Assembly: GCA_019348495.1 (NCBI GenBank)
Contig: JAHWJI010000011.1
Span: forward strand, 1-39,095
Direction: 5' to 3'
DNA length: 39,095 nucleotides
Source of the DNA: Actinomycetota bacterium
Lineage (GTDB): Bacteria > Actinomycetota > Acidimicrobiia > Acidimicrobiales > CADCSY01
Position 1 is the stretch's first letter. Each line of letters opens with the position of its first letter. Of the stretch, positions 35,639 to 39,095 are shown one piece after another. Under the pieces are notes generated by a model that did no database searches, was not told the DNA's origin, and worked only from the letters and a program-made list of their open reading frames with translations. The position numbers and the translations under genes are program-made.

Positions 35639-36577
35639 ATGCCGAGAGCGATCTGGAGCGGGTCGATCAGCTTCGGTTTGGTGAACATCCCCGTCAAGCT
35701 GCACAACGCCGTGTCTCGCAAGCAGGTCTCGTTCCACCAGATCGACGCCCGCACCGGTGCCCGGGTGAAGATGAAGCGGGTGTCGGCCACCGACGGCAGT
35801 GAGGTCCCCTACGAGCAGATCGTCAAGGGATACGAGGTGTCGCCCGAGCACTACGTGCTGGTGGAGCCGGCCGAGCTGGAGGGCCTCGACCCCGAGGGCA
35901 CCCACACCATCGACCTCGAGGAGTTCATCGACCTGGCCGACATCGATCCCGTCTTCTTCGACACCGCCTACTACGTGGCGCCCACCAAGACGGCCGAGAA
36001 GCCCTACGCCCTGTTGATACGGGCCATGGAGCAGCAGGGCAAGGTGGGCATCGCCCGCTTCGTCATGCGCACCAAGCAGTACCTGGCCGCCCTGCGCCCG
36101 AGGGACGGCGTGTTGATGCTGTCGACCATGGTCTACGCCGACGAGGTGAACCCGGCGTCGGACGTGGCCGAGTTGGCCGCCTTGGGGGAAGTGGCCGTGT
36201 CCGAGCGTGAGCTGGCCATGGCCACCCAGCTCATCGAGTCGTTGGCGGCCACCTTCGAGCCCGAGCGCTACCGAGACGAGTACCGCGACCGGGTCCTGGC
36301 CCTCATCGAGAGCAAGGCCCAGGGCAACGCCGTGGTGGCGGCCGCGCCCACCCCTGAGGGGGCCACCGTGGTCGACCTCATGGCCGCCCTGGAGGCCAGT
36401 GTGGCCGAGGCGCGCGAGGCCCGGCGTCGCCATCCCACTGCCGACGCCGCGGCCCGTGAAGGCGCCGCAGCCCGTGAAGGCGCCGCAGCCGGTGAAGGCG
36501 CCGTCGGCGACACCGGGGACGCGGCGACCGCAGACGGCGGCGAGGCGGCCCCCGAGAAGGTCCGCCAGAGCGCGTAG
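35639..36577 (+). CDS. ku: Ku protein (NHEJ)
   Basis: MPRAIWSGSISFGLVNIPVKLHNAVSRKQVSFHQIDARTGARVKMKRV...YEQIVKGYEV... Confidence 0.97.
   Translation: MPRAIWSGSISFGLVNIPVKLHNAVSRKQVSFHQIDARTGARVKMKRVSATDGSEVPYEQIVKGYEVSPEHYVLVEPAELEGLDPEGTHTIDLEEFIDLADIDPVFFDTAYYVAPTKTAEKPYALLIRAMEQQGKVGIARFVMRTKQYLAALRPRDGVLMLSTMVYADEVNPASDVAELAALGEVAVSERELAMATQLIESLAATFEPERYRDEYRDRVLALIESKAQGNAVVAAAPTPEGATVVDLMAALEASVAEAREARRRHPTADAAAREGAAAREGAAAGEGAVGDTGDAATADGGEAAPEKVRQSA
36452..36505 (+). repeat. Tandem 18-bp repeat in the Ku C-terminal coding region (AREGAA x about 3)
   Basis: gcccgtgaaggcgccgca at 36452 and 36470, near-identical third copy at 36488. Confidence 0.95.
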
Positions 36578-36591
36578 GGGCGACAGCACCG

Positions 36592-37518
36592 GTGGCGGCG
36601 AGAGGTCGGGAGGCCGTCATCGAGGTGGAGGGGCGCTCCCTCAAGCTGTCCAACCTCGACAAGGTCCTGTATCCCGCCACGGGGTTCACCAAGGCCGAGG
36701 TCCTCGACTACTACGCCCGGGTGGCCCCGGTGCTGCTGGACCACCTCGGCGACCGGGCCCTGACGCTGCGACGCTTCCCCGACGGTGTCGACGGCGGGTC
36801 GTTCTACGAGAAGAACTGCCCCCGGCACCGCCCCGAGTGGGTGGGCGTGCACCGCGTGGGGGTCGAGAGCGGTGGCGAGGGGGAGGCCATCGACTTCTGT
36901 CGCATCGACTCGCTCGCCGCTCTGACCTGGGTGGCCAACCTGGCGGCTCTGGAGCTCCACACGTCGATGGCCCGGGCCGTCGACGCCGATGCGCCCACCA
37001 TGGTGGTCTTCGACCTCGACCCCGGCGCCCCGGCCACGGTGCTCGACTGCGCCGAGGTGGCCCGGACGATCCGAGCGGTGCTGGGTGAGCACGGCTTGGA
37101 GGTCCTGGTCAAGACCTCGGGCTCCAAGGGCCTGCAGGTCTATCTCCCCCTCAACGTGCCCACGACCTACGCCCGCAGCGCCGGCTTCGCCAAGCACCTG
37201 GCCCAGCTCCTGGAGCGCCAGCTGCCCTCGCAGGTGGTCAGCCAGCAGCGCAAGGAGCTGCGAAGGGGCAAGGTCCTCATCGACTGGAGCCAGAACGCCC
37301 GGCACAAGACCACCGTGTGCGTCTACTCCTTGCGGGCCCGGGAACGTCCCACGGCCTCGACGCCGGTCACCTGGGGCGAGGTCGACGCCGCCTTGGCCGC
37401 GTCCGATCCCGAGCTGCTCACCTTCGAGGCCCCCCTCGTGCTCGAGCGCATCGAGGCCATGGGCGACCTCTTCGCCCCGGCCAACCACCTGGCCCAGGAG
37501 CTGCCCGCCCTCGGCTGA
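36592..37518 (+). CDS. LigD polymerase/primase-domain protein (stand-alone)
   Basis: LSNLDKVLYPATGFTKAEVLDYYARVAPVLLDHL, MVVFDLDPG, VKTSGSKGLQVYLPL, LIDWSQNARHKTTVCVYSLRARERPTASTPVTW. Confidence 0.95.
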   Translation: MAARGREAVIEVEGRSLKLSNLDKVLYPATGFTKAEVLDYYARVAPVLLDHLGDRALTLRRFPDGVDGGSFYEKNCPRHRPEWVGVHRVGVESGGEGEAIDFCRIDSLAALTWVANLAALELHTSMARAVDADAPTMVVFDLDPGAPATVLDCAEVARTIRAVLGEHGLEVLVKTSGSKGLQVYLPLNVPTTYARSAGFAKHLAQLLERQLPSQVVSQQRKELRRGKVLIDWSQNARHKTTVCVYSLRARERPTASTPVTWGEVDAALAASDPELLTFEAPLVLERIEAMGDLFAPANHLAQELPALG

Positions 37519-37576
37519 GCCTCGTGCCGGCCCGACCCACCGGTCCCGGCGCCCGCCGGGGAGCCGACGCTCCACA

Positions 37577-37975
37577 ATGGCCGGCGTGCCCCTCGATCTG
37601 GCTCACCTTCCCGAGGCGGTGTTCGGCTTCCTGGCCGAGCGCCACCTCGCCACCCTGACCACGTTGCGAGCCGACGCGTCGCCCCACGTGGTTCCCGTCG
37701 GCTTCACCTACGACGCGGCTGAAGGGCTCGTGCGAGTCATCGCCCTCGCCGGGAGCCAGAAGGTGCGCAACGCCGAGCGCCAGGGCCGCGCCGTGGTGTG
37801 CCAGGTGGACGGGGGGCGATGGTTGTCCCTCGAAGGCCGATCCCGGGTGACCGCCGACCCCGACCGGGTGGCGCTCGCCGTTGCCGCCTACGCCAAGCGC
37901 TACCGCCAGCCCGGCGAGAACCCGGAGCGGGTCGCCATCGAGATCACCGTCGAGCGGATGCTGGGCCGGGCCTGA
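37577..37975 (+). CDS. PPOX-class F420-dependent (FMN-binding split barrel) oxidoreductase
   Basis: FLAERHLATLTTLRADASPHVVPVGFTYD...VRVIALAGSQKVRNAERQGRAVVCQVDGGRWLSLEGRSRVT. Confidence 0.85.
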   Translation: MAGVPLDLAHLPEAVFGFLAERHLATLTTLRADASPHVVPVGFTYDAAEGLVRVIALAGSQKVRNAERQGRAVVCQVDGGRWLSLEGRSRVTADPDRVALAVAAYAKRYRQPGENPERVAIEITVERMLGRA

Positions 37976-38007
37976 CGTCGCTGTGGCGCGGGTTCTCCCC
38001 CGGGGCC

Positions 38008-38058
38008 CGGGACCGAGGGCGGTCGGACCAGGCTCCCTGGTCCGACCGCCCGGTCCCG
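38008..38058. terminator. Strong bidirectional terminator-like hairpin between PPOX gene (+) and clpC (-)
   Basis: 16-bp perfect stem gggcggtcggaccagg-ctc-cctggtccgaccgccc (38017-38051), extended by a 7-bp cgggacc/ggtcccg stem across a 2-nt bulge. Confidence 0.85.
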
Positions 38059-39095
38059 CTAGTCGGCGGGGCCCGCCTCGGCCAGTTCCACCGGCGGGGG
38101 TTCGAAGCCCTCGACGGTGCGGAACACGATCTCGCCGCCCTCGGCGTCGACGATGACCGTCTCGCCGGCGGTGAACTCCTTGAACAGGATCCGCTCCGAC
38201 ATCGGGTCCTCGATCATGCGCTGGATGGCCCGACGCAGTGGACGGGCTCCCAGGGTGGGGTCGTAGCCCTTGTCGGCCAGCAGCAGCTTGGCCTCCGGCG
38301 TCAGCTCGAGGCCGATGCCCTGGCCCACCAGCTGGTCCTGGACCCGCTTGACCATGAGGTCGACGATGGAGACGACCTCGGGCTTCGAGAGCTCGTGGAA
38401 CACGATGGTCTCGTCGATCCGGTTGAGGAACTCGGGCCGGAAGTGCTGCTTGAGGGCGTCGTTGACCTTCTCCTTCATCTTGGCGTAGGAGACGGCCTCG
38501 TCGGCCTTGGAGAACCCGACGCTGGCCTTGCGCAGGTCGGCGGTGCCCAGGTTCGAGGTCATGATCAGCACGGTGTTGCGGAAGTCGACCGAACGGCCCT
38601 GGGCGTCGGTGAGCCGTCCCTCCTCCAGGATCTGGAGCAGGGTGTTGAACACGTCGGTGTGGGCCTTTTCGATCTCGTCGAACAACACGACCGAGAAGGG
38701 CTTGCGCCGCACCGCCTCGGTGAGCTGGCCGCCCTCCTCGTAGCCCACGTAGCCGGGAGGCGACCCGACCAGACGGCTGACGGTGTGCTTCTCCATGTAC
38801 TCGGACATGTCGAGGGCGATGAGCGACGACTCGTCACCGAAGAGGAACTCCGAGAGGGTCTTGGCCAGCTCGGTCTTTCCCACGCCCGAGGGGCCCAGGA
38901 AGATGAACGAGCCGCTGGGGCGCTTGGGGTCCTTGAGGCCGGCCCGGCTCTTGCGGACCGCCTTGGCGATGGCGACGATCGCCTCGTGCTGGCTGATGAC
39001 CGTCTTGTGCAGCTCGTCCTCCATCGTCAGCAGGCGCTTGGTCTCGTCGGCGCTGATGCGGGTGAGCGGCACGCCGGTCATCTTGTTGACGACCT
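38059..39095 (-). CDS. clpC: ClpC ATPase, C-terminal part (5' end outside window)
   Basis: FLGPSGVGKTELAKTLSEFLFGDESSLIALDMSEYMEKHTVSRLVGSPPGYVGYEEGGQLTEAVRRKPFSVVLFDEIEKAH... Confidence 0.96.
   Translation of the reverse strand, partial: VVNKMTGVPLTRISADETKRLLTMEDELHKTVISQHEAIVAIAKAVRKSRAGLKDPKRPSGSFIFLGPSGVGKTELAKTLSEFLFGDESSLIALDMSEYMEKHTVSRLVGSPPGYVGYEEGGQLTEAVRRKPFSVVLFDEIEKAHTDVFNTLLQILEEGRLTDAQGRSVDFRNTVLIMTSNLGTADLRKASVGFSKADEAVSYAKMKEKVNDALKQHFRPEFLNRIDETIVFHELSKPEVVSIVDLMVKRVQDQLVGQGIGLELTPEAKLLLADKGYDPTLGARPLRRAIQRMIEDPMSERILFKEFTAGETVIVDAEGGEIVFRTVEGFEPPPVELAEAGPAD

Overview
High-GC (actinobacterial, possibly Acidimicrobiia-like) chromosomal window with about 35 protein-coding loci. 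I saw no rRNA, tRNA, CRISPR array or IS element. A housekeeping block on the minus strand (clpC // lppM-like, radA, disA, ispDF, rlmB, Spo0H-like sigma factor) keeps a gene order also known from Bacillus. It is interrupted by a plus-strand island holding a MoxR/VWA cassette and a split NHEJ set (ligase, Ku, polymerase). The most striking observation is that the B12-type radical SAM gene called at 21422..22810(-) appears to be a selenoprotein. Its 'stop' TGA is followed in frame by GCG GAG CCC, giving a C-terminal ...EPWF-C-U-A-E-P-TEGQFGPLSPT* tail. A perfect 7-bp, 5-nt-loop hairpin starts 12 nt after the TGA, consistent with a bacterial SECIS. It lies immediately downstream of an ATP-grasp gene and upstream of a truncated DJ-1/PfpI fragment and msrA. 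The window also carries several gene remnants: a truncated kinase and FGGY pair meeting tail-to-tail, an internally deleted Uma2, an AraC C-terminal fragment, a frameshifted lipoprotein and a DJ-1 fragment. A repeat/hairpin element lies between a dehydrogenase and an ADH gene. All family calls come from reading motifs; no database search was run.
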